A DNA stretch of 64,000 nt from Dethiobacter alkaliphilus AHT 1 (GCF_000174415.1 NZ_ACJM01000004.1:62001-126000), one strand, 5' to 3'. Counted from the stretch's first letter, positions 51,171-61,844 are shown. Translations and numbers: made by a program. Notes: generated by a model from the letters alone, not told the origin.

Positions 51171-52283
51171 TTAGTTACCAAACATGAGGCGGTGGCGGCG
51201 CATGCCGATGTTTAGGACAAGGCCGATGGCCATCATGTTCATCAGCAGCGAACTGCCGCCATATGACATGAAGGGAAGCGGCAGGCCGGTAACAGGCATC
51301 ATGCCAATGGACATGCCGATGTTAACCAATACTTGAAACACCAGCATGGATGCCACACCAAAACAGATTAACATGCCAAAGGTATCTTTGGCGTTGGCAC
51401 CAATGCGCAGAATACGGAAAATCAGAATCAGGTAGAGCAATAATAGGACAATGGCACCGACAAACCCCAGCTGCTCAGCCAACGCCGAGAAGATAAAGTC
51501 GGTGTGCTGTTCCGGCAAAAAGTCCAGCTGAATCTGTGTACCGTCGGCAAACAGGCCTTTTCCCCAGACTCCTCCGGAGCCTACCGCAATCATGGATTGG
51601 ATTAGCTGGTAACCATAGTGCAGGGGATCGGAATCGGGGTTAAGGAAAATAAACAGCCGCATCCGCTGATATTCCTGCAGGCGGGTATACAGCAACGGCA
51701 AACCTACAGCTGCCCCGGCTATGGCATAAAAAGCCAAGTGTCTGAGCTTGGCACCGGCCATAAATAACATGCCAAACACAATGACGATAAATACCAGTGA
51801 GGTGCCTAAATCCGGTTGCATAAAAATCAGGCCCATAGGGATAGCCACATGGACAAAAAACGGAATGGGGCTGAATAAACTTTCAAAATCTCCTTCCCGG
51901 GCTGTCATATGCCGGGCCAGAGATATAATGATAATAAACTTGGCAAACTCGGAGGGCTGCAGTCGAAAAAATCCCAGTTCAATCCAGCGTTGGGCCCCTC
52001 CCGCTGAGCTACCTAGAAAAAGAACAGCCAAAAGCATTAGCAAGTTAATTCCATATAAATAAGGAGTAAAGCGATAGAAGATGGTATAATCAATACTTAC
52101 TATCACCAGGAGAATTATAAACCCCACACCAAACATCATGGCCTGTCGCTGGACAAAAAACGGATCACCGGACAGATCATGCATGGTAACACTGCTAATG
52201 ACAACCAGACTCATCAGCAGAATGGCAATCACCGTTAATAACAATAAAAAATCAAAACTCCGAAACAACCGGCGGTCAAACAA
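51171..52283 (-). CDS. rodA: RodA/FtsW family glycosyltransferase
   Basis: About 370 residues. The start is placed at a TTG at 52283, 8 nt after GGGAG; a GTG at 52292 touches the ribosome site. About ten transmembrane segments and the SEDS signature (GLPLPFMSYGGSSLLMNMMAIGLVLNI near the C-terminus, with LQPSEFAKFIIIISLARHM and VFGMLFMAGA earlier). It polymerises peptidoglycan with PBP2 during elongation. It is separated from minE by a terminator region. Confidence 0.94.
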   Translation of the reverse strand: MFDRRLFRSFDFLLLLTVIAILLMSLVVISSVTMHDLSGDPFFVQRQAMMFGVGFIILLVIVSIDYTIFYRFTPYLYGINLLMLLAVLFLGSSAGGAQRWIELGFFRLQPSEFAKFIIIISLARHMTAREGDFESLFSPIPFFVHVAIPMGLIFMQPDLGTSLVFIVIVFGMLFMAGAKLRHLAFYAIAGAAVGLPLLYTRLQEYQRMRLFIFLNPDSDPLHYGYQLIQSMIAVGSGGVWGKGLFADGTQIQLDFLPEQHTDFIFSALAEQLGFVGAIVLLLLYLILIFRILRIGANAKDTFGMLICFGVASMLVFQVLVNIGMSIGMMPVTGLPLPFMSYGGSSLLMNMMAIGLVLNIGMRRHRLMFGN

Positions 52284-52319
52284 ATTTTCCACTCCCGTAA
52301 AAGTAAGTGATTTTAAACC

Positions 52320-52341
52320 AAATAAGAAAGGCGCGCTTATT
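52320..52341 (-). promoter_or_regulatory. 22-bp motif upstream of rodA
   Basis: AAATAAGAAAGGCGCGCTTATT on the plus strand, one base different from 49039-49060. It lies about 40 bp before the rodA start. Confidence 0.4.
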
Positions 52342-52402
52342 TTTATTCCCTCAGGCGCGCGTTTTCAATACTGGTTACTTAGCAAACATGTAATTTCCCA
52401 GT

Positions 52403-52440
52403 AAAAAATAAAGTGCCGGGGAGAATACCCCTAGCACTTA
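52403..52440 (-). terminator. Terminator after minE
   Basis: AAGTGC-GGGG / CCCC-GCACTT imperfect stem followed on the minus strand by TTTATTTTTTA. Confidence 0.85.
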
Positions 52441-52486
52441 TTATACGGCAAGTTGTCTAAAGCGTAAAGCGGCAACTGTAGCCAAC

Positions 52487-52753
52487 TTATGCGTTTCTGC
52501 GAATTGCTTTAACTGCCAGGTTCGCTTCCAGTACCGCTGTGCCGTCGCTTTTGTGCATATTAATTTCTGTTTTAGTCTCATCAATTTCCAAATACTTAGA
52601 AATCACCGAAATCATTTCTTCCTTGATTTTATCAAGAAACTCAGGGGAAACGGTGGCGCGGTCATGAACAAGCACCAGACGCAAACGCTCTTTGGCGATA
52701 TCTTTACTCTCCTGCTTTCCGGTCAGGGCGTTAAGAAATGCTTTAAGGTTCAT
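52487..52753 (-). CDS. minE: Cell division topological factor MinE
   Basis: The 88-residue protein has the anti-MinCD helix (KDIAKERLRLVLVHDRATVSPEF) and the C-terminal topological domain (EEMISVISKYLEIDETKTEINM). MinE drives MinD oscillation or ring formation. Its presence instead of a DivIVA-only system is notable among rods with minCD near mreBCD. The gene follows minD closely. Confidence 0.96.
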   Translation of the reverse strand: MNLKAFLNALTGKQESKDIAKERLRLVLVHDRATVSPEFLDKIKEEMISVISKYLEIDETKTEINMHKSDGTAVLEANLAVKAIRRNA

Positions 52754-52765
52754 ACCTATTTCCTC

Positions 52766-53566
52766 CTAGCCGCCGAGGCCCATTATTTTCTTCAGCCTGC
52801 TGAAGAATGAACGATTTTTATACAACTCCAGAAACTCCACTTCCTCACCCATTACCCTGCGGACTATGTTTCTGTAAGCCTGGCCGGACAATGATGAGTT
52901 CTCGTTGGCCACAACCGGCTCTCCTTTATTGGTGGATACAATGATTTTCTCATCATCGGGAACCACACCAATCAGGTCGATGGCCAATATTTCCAGAATA
53001 TCATTAATGTCCATCATATCGCCGCGCTGGACCATATCTGGCCGAAGTCGGTTTATTATCAGCTTTGGATCCCGTAATTCTGCGGCCTCCAATAGGCCGA
53101 TAATCCGATCCGCATCTCTCACCGCAGATACTTCCGGCGTGGTCACAATCAAACCACGGTCAGCCCCTGCTATGGCATTGCGAAATCCCTGCTCAATTCC
53201 CGCCGGGCAATCCACCAGGATATAATCATACTCTTCCTTTAACTCATCACACAGGCTCTTCATCTGTTCTTCTGATACGGCATTTTTATCCCGGGTCTGG
53301 GCAGCGGGTAGAAGAAACAGCGTATCATAACGTTTGTCACGGATTAAGGCCTGTTTTGAGCGACAGCGGCCTTCCACCACATCCACCAGATCATAAACAA
53401 TGCGGTTTTCCAGTCCCATCACCACATCCAGGTTCCGCAGGCCAATATCTGCATCCAAAAGAACCACTTTTTTACCCGACAGGGCCAAACCCACTCCAAG
53501 GTTGGCGGTTGTGGTGGTCTTGCCTACGCCACCTTTTCCTGAGGTAATAACTATAACTTCACCCAT
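52766..53566 (-). CDS. minD: Septum site-determining ATPase MinD
   Basis: The 266-residue protein has the deviant Walker A motif GKGGVGKTTTTANLGVGLA, switch motif DADIGLRNLDVVMGLE, and DCPAGIEQGF. The C-terminal amphipathic membrane-targeting helix is RSFFSRLKKIMG. It recruits MinC to the poles. RBS-linked to minC and minE; order minC-D-E. Confidence 0.98.
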   Translation of the reverse strand: MGEVIVITSGKGGVGKTTTTANLGVGLALSGKKVVLLDADIGLRNLDVVMGLENRIVYDLVDVVEGRCRSKQALIRDKRYDTLFLLPAAQTRDKNAVSEEQMKSLCDELKEEYDYILVDCPAGIEQGFRNAIAGADRGLIVTTPEVSAVRDADRIIGLLEAAELRDPKLIINRLRPDMVQRGDMMDINDILEILAIDLIGVVPDDEKIIVSTNKGEPVVANENSSLSGQAYRNIVRRVMGEEVEFLELYKNRSFFSRLKKIMGLGG

Positions 53567-53600
53567 ATTTCTTCAACCCCTTTTCTAACTACCTTAAGAA

Positions 53601-54266
53601 CTAAGAACCCAGTTTTATGGATATTGCAGCAATCATAATCCGGTTATCACTGATGTATGCATATTCCGGTTGATCAGGCAAAGCGGAGTCATCGGGCGCC
53701 CGGGAGATAATGTCGGCAATACGCAGCTGAGTAGGGGCCAAACGCAATGCCACAACTGAGGCGGACCTGTCGCCTCCTGCCCCGGCATGGGCTATCCCCC
53801 GCAATGTGCCGAACACATAAATATCTCCTTCAGCCACAATTTCCGCTCCGGGATTCACATCACCCAGCACGGTAACATTACCGGGGAAATGTACTCCCTG
53901 GCCGGAACGCAGTGTGCGCTTAATCACAAGAGAGCGGCCTTCCTTAAAACCTTCCATTTTTATATCTTCGGTCTCACCGCGTCGTTTAGCAGACGATACG
54001 GTAGGTGGCCGCTGTGCCGTGGTTTGAATCCCTGTAAGCTGTAGTTTGCTGTTTTCTGCAATGACCTGTGCTAACTGCTCTTTTTCGTGTTCTGTTAAAA
54101 TACGATTACCAATATCCACACGAACCTCTGCCTCAGCAAAAAAAGCTGCTCGCTGCTTCAGGCGTTCGGTGAGGTCGGAAAGAATCTCATCAAAGCCGGC
54201 ACTTTCCAGGCAATAAATGGTAACGCCATCCTTTGTGCCCTTGAATTCCACACTGTATTTGTTCAT
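53601..54266 (-). CDS. minC: Septum site-determining protein MinC
   Basis: The 221-residue protein has an N-terminal domain that inhibits FtsZ (about 1-85) and a C-terminal beta-helix (RTLRSGQGVHFPGNVTVLGD, VNPGAEIVAEGDIYVFGTLRG) that binds MinD. The two are joined by a short, charged linker (about 88-115). It is first of the min genes. Residue composition is typical. Confidence 0.95.
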   Translation of the reverse strand: MNKYSVEFKGTKDGVTIYCLESAGFDEILSDLTERLKQRAAFFAEAEVRVDIGNRILTEHEKEQLAQVIAENSKLQLTGIQTTAQRPPTVSSAKRRGETEDIKMEGFKEGRSLVIKRTLRSGQGVHFPGNVTVLGDVNPGAEIVAEGDIYVFGTLRGIAHAGAGGDRSASVVALRLAPTQLRIADIISRAPDDSALPDQPEYAYISDNRIMIAAISIKLGS

Positions 54267-54424
54267 ACCATCCTCCGCATGTCTTTACACACTTCCAGAA
54301 ATATTTCGTCAGGCAGCGGCAAATTCCTGCCTGCATGTTAAAATAACGACAATTCCTCTATAAAAAGGAAAACGCTCCACCAGAAGAGCGTATGGCAAAT
54401 TATATCTGCCGCATTTAGTACTAT

Positions 54425-54453
54425 GCAACACCGGGGACGGTCCCCGGTGTTGC
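54425..54453. repeat. Perfect GC-rich palindrome near PBP2
   Basis: GCAACACCGGGGAC and GTCCCCGGTGTTGC form a 14-bp perfect palindrome with a single central base, 4 bp past the mrdA stop. No T run follows on the minus strand. Similar GGGGAC.GTCCCC repeats occur in many Clostridia, so it could be a REP-like unit or a terminator. Confidence 0.6.
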
Positions 54454-54456
54454 TTT

Positions 54457-56286
54457 CTATTCGGTATCTTCTTCAACTTCTTGCAGCTCTTCCGGGTCGG
54501 GTTCGGGAGTATAATATTCCTCAATGATTTGACTAACGATGGGGACGGCGGCTGACGACCGCCATCTTCGCGTGTCTACGGCATACTCCACAAGAACTGC
54601 AAAAGCAATTTCCGGGTTGTCCGCCGGGGCATAACCCACAAAAACACTGTGGGCGTATAAATCTCTATCCGGATCAGTCTGGGCAGTCCCCGTTTTACCG
54701 GCAACTTTTACCGGCAGTCGGGCCATGCTGGGTGCTGTACCACCGGCCACTGTCACCGCTTCCATGCCGCGCCGGTTAATATCCCAGGTGCTCTCATCGT
54801 AATCTAAATGATTTAGCACCTCCGGTTCTGCGGTGAATGTAACTTCTCCTCCATGGCTTACAGCCTGCTGTACAAGATAAGGACGGTAGTGGATGCCGCT
54901 GTTGGCCATCATAGCCGTATAATTTGCCAACTGTAATGGTGTAATGATATGGCCCTGGCCGATGGCAGAGCCCAGGAGATCACCTGGTTGATAGTTGGAT
55001 CGATATTTACGGCTGTTTATCAGGCCGGATATTTCACCACGCAGGTCGGTAAGACCGGTAGAACTACCAAAGCCGAAATCTTCGGCGTAGTCTGTCAGTC
55101 TGTCGGTACCGAGACGATACCCCATTTCATAGAAAAAAATGTTACACGACTTGGCAATGGCCGGCACGATACTTAAAGTCCCGTGGACACTCCAGCAACG
55201 GCGGGTGGCACTGCCAAAATATGTGGCCGAACCTCTGCAGGTCACTGTAGAGCGCTCATTAATTAAGCCTTCCTCAAGTGCAGCTATTCCCGGGAGCATT
55301 TTAAAAGTGGAACCCACAGGGTACCCACCCATTATTGCTTTATTATACAGAGGTTCGTTAGGGTCCTTATTCAAAGCGTCAAACTCTTCTTTGTCTGCTC
55401 TGAAAGTGTTAATGTTATAATCCGGGTAACTGGCCATGGCCAAGATGGCACCACTATTGGGATCCAAGATTACCACAGAACCCTTACCTGCCTGATCATG
55501 TCCGTCCTCAATGAGGCCGGAAATCACATCATCAAGGGCCCGCTCCGTTATGTCCTGCAGTCGGGAATCTAATGTAAGATAAATGCTGTCCCCGGGCACC
55601 GGCTCTTCCTGCTCCAATACACGGGTGCGGCGGCCGTAGCGGTTGGTTTCCACCAACAGTTTACCTTCTTCACCCCGCAGATACTGCTCCCAGGTGGCTT
55701 CCACGCCGCCCCGTCCGATATCATCGGTCCCACGATACATAATACCTTGGGCTTGGGCTGCCCGAATCTGATCCTGAGAGATGGGACCAACATAGCCTAA
55801 AACATGTGCCGCCAAGCTATTATGAACATATTCCCTGACCGGCTGGGTTTCGATAATTACTCCGGGCAAATCCATGCGCCTTTCCTCGATTTTGGCCACC
55901 ACTTCGGGGGAAACATTGTTGGCCAACCGGATAGGAGCGAAACTGCGGAAGCGCTCATTATAAATTTTATCGCGAATATCTTCCTCTGACATGTCCAGCA
56001 GTTCGCTTAAATATTCAATGACAAAGTCCGCTTCCCGCAGATTAATATCTAAAATAGACACGGCAAAGCCGGCCCGGTTGGCGGCCAGCAGTTCTCCGTT
56101 GGCATCAAAAATCTCGCCACGGGGGGCGCTGATTGGAAGTTGGCGCTCACGGTTATTTTCCGCCCGTTCCACATAGTGCTCATATTGATATATTTGCAGC
56201 CACGCCAGACGGGCGGAAAGCACCAGTACTATCAGGAGCACTACCGCACTAAAGACCCGTAACCGACGTAATAATGATTTGTTCAT
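54457..56286 (-). CDS. mrdA: Penicillin-binding protein 2 (elongation transpeptidase)
   Basis: 609 residues from the ATG at 56286 behind AGCGGAGGCGTT. One N-terminal transmembrane span (about 8-28), a dimerisation domain, and the transpeptidase domain: SxxK in VGSTFKMLPG (about 322), SxN in IAKSCNIFFYEMG (about 375), and KTGTAQTDPD (about 525). The protein ends in a Glu-rich tail (PEELQEVEEDTE). It crosslinks lateral wall peptidoglycan with RodA. It lies directly after mreD, as in mre-mrd clusters. Confidence 0.96.
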   Translation of the reverse strand: MNKSLLRRLRVFSAVVLLIVLVLSARLAWLQIYQYEHYVERAENNRERQLPISAPRGEIFDANGELLAANRAGFAVSILDINLREADFVIEYLSELLDMSEEDIRDKIYNERFRSFAPIRLANNVSPEVVAKIEERRMDLPGVIIETQPVREYVHNSLAAHVLGYVGPISQDQIRAAQAQGIMYRGTDDIGRGGVEATWEQYLRGEEGKLLVETNRYGRRTRVLEQEEPVPGDSIYLTLDSRLQDITERALDDVISGLIEDGHDQAGKGSVVILDPNSGAILAMASYPDYNINTFRADKEEFDALNKDPNEPLYNKAIMGGYPVGSTFKMLPGIAALEEGLINERSTVTCRGSATYFGSATRRCWSVHGTLSIVPAIAKSCNIFFYEMGYRLGTDRLTDYAEDFGFGSSTGLTDLRGEISGLINSRKYRSNYQPGDLLGSAIGQGHIITPLQLANYTAMMANSGIHYRPYLVQQAVSHGGEVTFTAEPEVLNHLDYDESTWDINRRGMEAVTVAGGTAPSMARLPVKVAGKTGTAQTDPDRDLYAHSVFVGYAPADNPEIAFAVLVEYAVDTRRWRSSAAVPIVSQIIEEYYTPEPDPEELQEVEEDTE

Positions 56287-56296
56287 AACGCCTCCG

Positions 56297-56812
56297 CTAA
56301 TCCATGCCTTCTGTTTCTGCAAATAACAGATGGCGTTTTTGTGCCCGGTAAAGGCTGGGGTAAATCAGGCCCATAATAAAGAAATGCATAGCCATGCGTA
56401 CCAGGGAATACTGCTGCAGGTATTGTACCAATGATAGAGGCTGAGGGATTGCAAAGAGTCTCTGCAGGAAGAAAGTAAGGCCGTCATTAAAAACCGAAAA
56501 AGTTATCACCAGGAGCATGGGGGCAAGCACGAAATCTTTATAGATTTCATCGGCAAAAAGGCCGGCCAGTGCTCCGGTAAGAGTCTTGGTAAAGGCAAAA
56601 AAACCAAGGGGCGCACCAAAGAGAATATCCTGCAAAAGCCCGGCGGCCAACCCCACCAGGGCTCCCCGCTTGCTGTCGGAGAGCAGGCTCAGAGCCACCA
56701 CAATAACCAGCAATATATCGGGATGTACACCATCGGGCCCTGCCAATGACAACACAGAGCCCTGCAATGTCAGGCTGATGACAAACAGTGCAAAAATTAT
56801 AACCTGGCCCAC
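56297..56812 (-). CDS. mreD: Rod shape-determining protein MreD
   Basis: The 171-residue protein has five to six transmembrane segments, with DGVHPDILLVIVVALSLLSD and GLAAGLLQDILFGAPLGFFAF, typical of MreD. It links MreC and PBP2 in the elongasome. Its start overlaps the mreC stop by one base. Confidence 0.92.
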   Translation of the reverse strand: MGQVIIFALFVISLTLQGSVLSLAGPDGVHPDILLVIVVALSLLSDSKRGALVGLAAGLLQDILFGAPLGFFAFTKTLTGALAGLFADEIYKDFVLAPMLLVITFSVFNDGLTFFLQRLFAIPQPLSLVQYLQQYSLVRMAMHFFIMGLIYPSLYRAQKRHLLFAETEGMD

Positions 56813-57678
56813 TAGGACTCCTCCCCGTCTGAATCCCCCTGGGAATCCACCACAAAAACTTCTTCCAGCCGGTTAAAGTTTGCCGCCGGCTTTAGGAGGG
56901 CGTATTGCGTAATACCCAGTTCGTCTTCCATTGTTTCCAACACATGACCGATTAACAGCCCTTTGGGAAACATCTCGCCCAGTCCGGAAGATATAATGGT
57001 ATCACCGGGTTGGATATTTGCTTCCCGGGGAAGGTTTATCATGCGCAGGTAACCAGGTCTGTCCGGGTCGTTCTCCACCACGCCCACTTCCACTTCTCCC
57101 GGCTCCCGGGAGCGCTGCACCAGCGAGCTGACAGCACGCCTGCCATCGGTTAACAGCAGCACCTGTGAGGAAAATTCCTGAGTTGAATAGACATTGCCTA
57201 TCAACCCTTCACTGGTCATCACCGCCATGCCATCACGGACACCATGGTTCCTGCCCCGGTTAATGGTAATGGTATAGAACCAGTTACTGGGGTCCCTGGC
57301 CACCACAGCGGCTGGGATTAGTTCATAATCACTGCGTTCCCGGAAATCCAGCATGGCACGCAGACGATTATTTTCCTGCTGCAATTCAATCAGTCGAACT
57401 TCCATGGCAGCTGTTGCGGCGAGCTGATCATGTAACCGCTCATTTTCCTCCAGCATCAGCTGATAGTTCTGCACAGTGGCCAACGTGCTTTCCACTGAAC
57501 GCGTTAAACGCTGAAAGACCCCTTGTACAGGGGCCACAACAGTCAGCAATACTTCTTCTACCACCGTGATGCTTTGCCGGTCGGCTGTGATTTTTGCCGT
57601 ACCGAGTAGCAAAACCAATAGCAATAGAAGTGAGATAATTTTTTTGTTCCGGTTCCCTTTCGGCTTAGGCACCAGCAT
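56812..57678 (-). CDS. mreC: Rod shape-determining protein MreC
   Basis: The 288-residue protein has an N-terminal transmembrane span (about 14-31), a coiled coil (YQLMLEENERLHDQLAATAA, about 70-120) and a beta-domain (VVARDPSNWFYTITINRGRNHGVRDGMAV, then IISSGLGEMFPKGLLIG). It scaffolds the elongasome in the periplasm-like space. AAGGGTGGAATAA precedes the ATG. Confidence 0.96.
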   Translation of the reverse strand: MLVPKPKGNRNKKIISLLLLLVLLLGTAKITADRQSITVVEEVLLTVVAPVQGVFQRLTRSVESTLATVQNYQLMLEENERLHDQLAATAAMEVRLIELQQENNRLRAMLDFRERSDYELIPAAVVARDPSNWFYTITINRGRNHGVRDGMAVMTSEGLIGNVYSTQEFSSQVLLLTDGRRAVSSLVQRSREPGEVEVGVVENDPDRPGYLRMINLPREANIQPGDTIISSGLGEMFPKGLLIGHVLETMEDELGITQYALLKPAANFNRLEEVFVVDSQGDSDGEES

Positions 57679-57710
57679 TTATTCCACCCTTATCTGTTTG
57701 CCCTGCCAAG

Positions 57711-58778
<1,068 letters not shown>

Positions 58779-58848
58779 CTATATTACATTATATCAGTTT
58801 TGTCACCAACCTCAACATAAAAGTTAAAGTTTACAGTATTTTCATTTT

Positions 58849-59547
58849 TTAGTCTGAGGATAAAAGCCCTTTTTCACGAAAGCTTATAAACTTTCCGTCC
58901 CCGATAATAATATGGTCCAATATCTCGATTCCTATTAGCCGTCCCGCTTCCCGCAAACGGCGCGTCACGTCCAAATCCTCACGGCTTGGTGTGGGGTCTC
59001 CGCTGGGGTGATTATGAATCAGGATAATACTGGCGCATGCTTTGCGGATTGCGGGGCGAAACACCTCCCGCGGGTGAACCAGTGATGTATTCAGGCTGCC
59101 GATGGAAATTTCTTCGATGCCCAATACTTTGTTTTTTGTATCCAGCATGATGGCTCTGAAATGTTCACGCAGATTATGGCGCATTTCCTCCATCACCAGT
59201 CCTGCCGCATCGCCGGGGGACGATACGGTGACCGACTCATGGCGCAAGCGGGAAGAAAGACGTTTTGCCAATTCCGCCGCAGCCAGAATTGTTACGGCCT
59301 TGGCCGGCCCTAATCCCTTAATGGACAGGATATCATCGGCACCGCAGCGCGGCAGTTCCTGCAATCCTCCCACATTAAGAAGTACTCTCTCTGCCAGTTG
59401 TACTGCCGTTTCCTCCCTGGTACCACTGCGAATCAGAATGGCAATCAGGTCTGCATCGGATAAAGACGGAGTGCCGTTGGCCAGTAACCGTTCCCTCGGC
59501 CTTTCACTAGGTGGTAAATCCTTGATGGTCAGGCGCCGTGATGTCAT
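58849..59547 (-). CDS. radC: RadC/JAB-domain DNA repair protein
   Basis: The 232-residue protein has an N-terminal helix-hairpin-helix region (LPRCGADDILSIKGLGPAKA) and a C-terminal JAB/MPN domain with the metal motif HNHPSGDPTPSREDLD. The RadC name is historical; its role is not settled. It lies 4 bp after maf and before mreB, as in many Firmicutes. Confidence 0.96.
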   Translation of the reverse strand: MTSRRLTIKDLPPSERPRERLLANGTPSLSDADLIAILIRSGTREETAVQLAERVLLNVGGLQELPRCGADDILSIKGLGPAKAVTILAAAELAKRLSSRLRHESVTVSSPGDAAGLVMEEMRHNLREHFRAIMLDTKNKVLGIEEISIGSLNTSLVHPREVFRPAIRKACASIILIHNHPSGDPTPSREDLDVTRRLREAGRLIGIEILDHIIIGDGKFISFREKGLLSSD

Positions 59548-59551
59548 GTCC

Positions 59552-60133
59552 TCAGCTCCTTCCCCAGATTTGGACCCCCATTTCCTCCAGCATCAGGCAG
59601 AGAGCCGATAAAGGCAACCCCACCACATTAAAGTAGCAGCCATCCAGCTTTTCCACAAAGATAGCCGCCTTACCCTGAATACCATAGCCGCCGGCCTTGT
59701 CAAAGGGTTCGCCGCTTTGCACATAGCCGTCAATTTCTTCTTCCCGCAAATGCCGCATTTTTACCGCTGTTGTCTCCACATGATCCAATGTCCGGTGATT
59801 TTCACTGTCTATCACAGCTACTCCCGTTAAAACATGATGGGTCCGTCCGGAAAGAGAGCGCAGCATTTCTTTTGCCTCCATCGAATCTTTTGGTTTTCCC
59901 AGCAGTTTACCGTCAATGCAGACAACGGTATCGGCAGCAATAATTATGCCCTGGGTCAGCTGCATTGCCACGGCATTAGCTTTATTCAGGGCCAGGCGTT
60001 TTGCCAGCCTGGCCGGGTCCTTCTCATTTTCATTTTCATCCACACCGCTAACCTTTACTGCAAACTTTAACCCGATCTGCTGCAGAAGCTGGGCGCGGCG
60101 CGGCGATGCCGATGCCAAAATCAGTTTTGTCAT
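59552..60133 (-). CDS. maf: Maf-like nucleoside triphosphate pyrophosphatase
   Basis: The 193-residue protein starts with KLILASASPRRAQLLQQIGL, then AADTVVCIDGKLLGKPKD, and ends with the Maf-type Asp-Lys motif DKAGGYGIQGKAAIFVEKLDG. It hydrolyses modified or canonical NTPs and prevents their incorporation. It precedes radC. Confidence 0.97.
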   Translation of the reverse strand: MTKLILASASPRRAQLLQQIGLKFAVKVSGVDENENEKDPARLAKRLALNKANAVAMQLTQGIIIAADTVVCIDGKLLGKPKDSMEAKEMLRSLSGRTHHVLTGVAVIDSENHRTLDHVETTAVKMRHLREEEIDGYVQSGEPFDKAGGYGIQGKAAIFVEKLDGCYFNVVGLPLSALCLMLEEMGVQIWGRS

Positions 60134-60144
60134 ATAAACACCTG

Positions 60145-60675
60145 TTATTGTTGTTTTACATCCTTAATAACCTTGGACAGGGCTTTTTCGGCATAAATGA
60201 CCACCAGGCCGGTAAAAAAACCGGTGGGCAGCGCCAAAAACAAAAGCAGGGGTAAATACAGCCTGAGCAGATTAATGTTCTGAATCAGAATACTGGCAAT
60301 TAACACCTGGGCGGTATTATGTGCCACCGCTCCCATTATGCTAACGGCTATCAGGGATACAGCGCCACGCCGCCAAAGTGAAATGCCTAGAGCCATGGCC
60401 AGAGTCGATAAAACTGCTCCGCCAAAGCTGAGAAAGAAGCCAAAACCCAAGAAGTTCCCTATAAATATACTGCCCAAAATTGCCCGAATCACCGCAATAA
60501 ACATGGCAGATTTAAAACCATAAATTACAAATGTCAGCAGCGTAATTACGTTGGCCAGCCCCAGTTTGGCACCGGGCACAATCATTGGTACCGGCACCAT
60601 TGCTTCCACGGTATGAATAACCAGGGCAAAGGTAATCAGAATGGCAATGTGGGTTAATTTTCTAGTTTGCATCAT
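60145..60675 (-). CDS. Gx transporter family membrane protein
   Basis: The 176-residue protein has five to six transmembrane segments and the pattern ILITFALVIHTVEAMVPVPM, PGAKLGLANVITLLTFVIYGF and MAVRAILGSIFIGNFLGFGF-type core typical of the Gx transporter (heptaprenyl diphosphate synthase component I-like) family. It is probably a small-molecule or ion-related membrane component. The start overlaps the apbE stop; apbE and Gx genes are often paired. Confidence 0.85.
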   Translation of the reverse strand: MMQTRKLTHIAILITFALVIHTVEAMVPVPMIVPGAKLGLANVITLLTFVIYGFKSAMFIAVIRAILGSIFIGNFLGFGFFLSFGGAVLSTLAMALGISLWRRGAVSLIAVSIMGAVAHNTAQVLIASILIQNINLLRLYLPLLLFLALPTGFFTGLVVIYAEKALSKVIKDVKQQ

Positions 60676-61712
60676 TACAGGATTTCCACCTGATCATCCA
60701 GGCCGGAGGAAGTGTGAACCTGCCCGTCGTCGGTAATAAAGATTGCCTCGGTATCGGCCAGTGATTCAATTAGCTCCATGCCGCTTTCCAATCCCATGAC
60801 AAAAAGTCCGGTGGAGAGAGTATCAGTGGTTATGGCATCCTCACCGAGAACTGTCACACTGGTCAGGCCGCGGGTGGGAATGCCGGTATCAGGATCAAGA
60901 ATATGGTGATAGCGCTGGCCATCTTCCATAAAGAAACGTTCATAGTCACCGGAAGTTACCACCGACTGGTCGTCCAGCTCCACAATGGCCGCCAGGTTGG
61001 TCCGGTCCCTGGGGTCACGAATACCGATGCGCCAGGGAGTGCCATCCGGTTTTATTCCCAACACACGAATGTCTCCACCCGCATCAAAAGAAGCAGACTC
61101 AATGCCCATTTCCTGCATTGTGAGCAGCGCCTGATCCACAATATATCCCTTGGCGATACCACCAAGGTCCAGTTCCATTCCCTCTTTTTCCAGAAATACT
61201 TCCAGGCGTTCTTCATCCAGATGAATTTTTCTGTAGTCCACCAACTCAAGGGCACGCTCCAGCTCTTCATCATCGGGAACCCGGTTCTCACCGGAGCCAA
61301 AGCCCCACAATTCCATAACCGGCGCCACCGTAATATCAAAGGCGCCTCCTGTCATTTGGCCAAATTCCACGCCTTGACGGATAACCTCAAAAGTTTCCTC
61401 AGATACGGCCACAGGGTTTTGACCCGCCGCCGCATTTATTTTTGCCACGTCCGAGTCTGACTGATGCCTGTCCATAATAGCCTCAAGCTCCGCAGCACGG
61501 CGATACGCCGCACTAAGTGCTTCTTGTCCCAGCGCTTCATCTTCAGTATAGACCAAAGCTTCCACCACGGTGCTCATTAAAAATTCCGAACGTCTCAGTT
61601 CGAAAGCATCTCCATTTCCCCCGTTACCCTGCTGCTGAAAAAAGATTGCTGCAACAATTAGTAACGCAGCCACCAGAACACCAACTATTGTTCTCTTCGG
61701 CAATTTTGTCAA
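60675..61712 (-). CDS. apbE: FAD:protein FMN transferase ApbE
   Basis: The 345-residue protein has a signal or anchor segment (about 7-26) and the ApbE domain: MSTVVEALVYTED, MDRHQSDSDVAKINAAAGQN, DLGGIAKGYIVDQALLTMQE and FDAGGDIRVLG, then TTDTLSTGLFVMGLE. It attaches FMN to Thr residues of partners such as Rnf/Nqr subunits. The start is a TTG behind GGAGCGATGACAG. It is in an operon with the Gx gene. Confidence 0.95.
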   Translation of the reverse strand: MTKLPKRTIVGVLVAALLIVAAIFFQQQGNGGNGDAFELRRSEFLMSTVVEALVYTEDEALGQEALSAAYRRAAELEAIMDRHQSDSDVAKINAAAGQNPVAVSEETFEVIRQGVEFGQMTGGAFDITVAPVMELWGFGSGENRVPDDEELERALELVDYRKIHLDEERLEVFLEKEGMELDLGGIAKGYIVDQALLTMQEMGIESASFDAGGDIRVLGIKPDGTPWRIGIRDPRDRTNLAAIVELDDQSVVTSGDYERFFMEDGQRYHHILDPDTGIPTRGLTSVTVLGEDAITTDTLSTGLFVMGLESGMELIESLADTEAIFITDDGQVHTSSGLDDQVEIL

Positions 61713-61784
61713 CTGTCATCGCTCCATTTTGTGTAGTCTGCAATCAGTTTACCACGGATACTGCATACACGCAACACAATACGG

Positions 61785-61808
61785 CAAAAGGCGCCAAATG
61801 GCGCCTCT
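61785..61808 (-). terminator. Terminator after the proton-pump gene
   Basis: AGGCGCC / GGCGCCT stem with an ATTT loop, followed by TTTTGCCG on the minus strand. Confidence 0.75.
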
Positions 61809-61844
61809 TCGCTATTTTTCCAAGAGTAATTCTCCCGGCTATTG

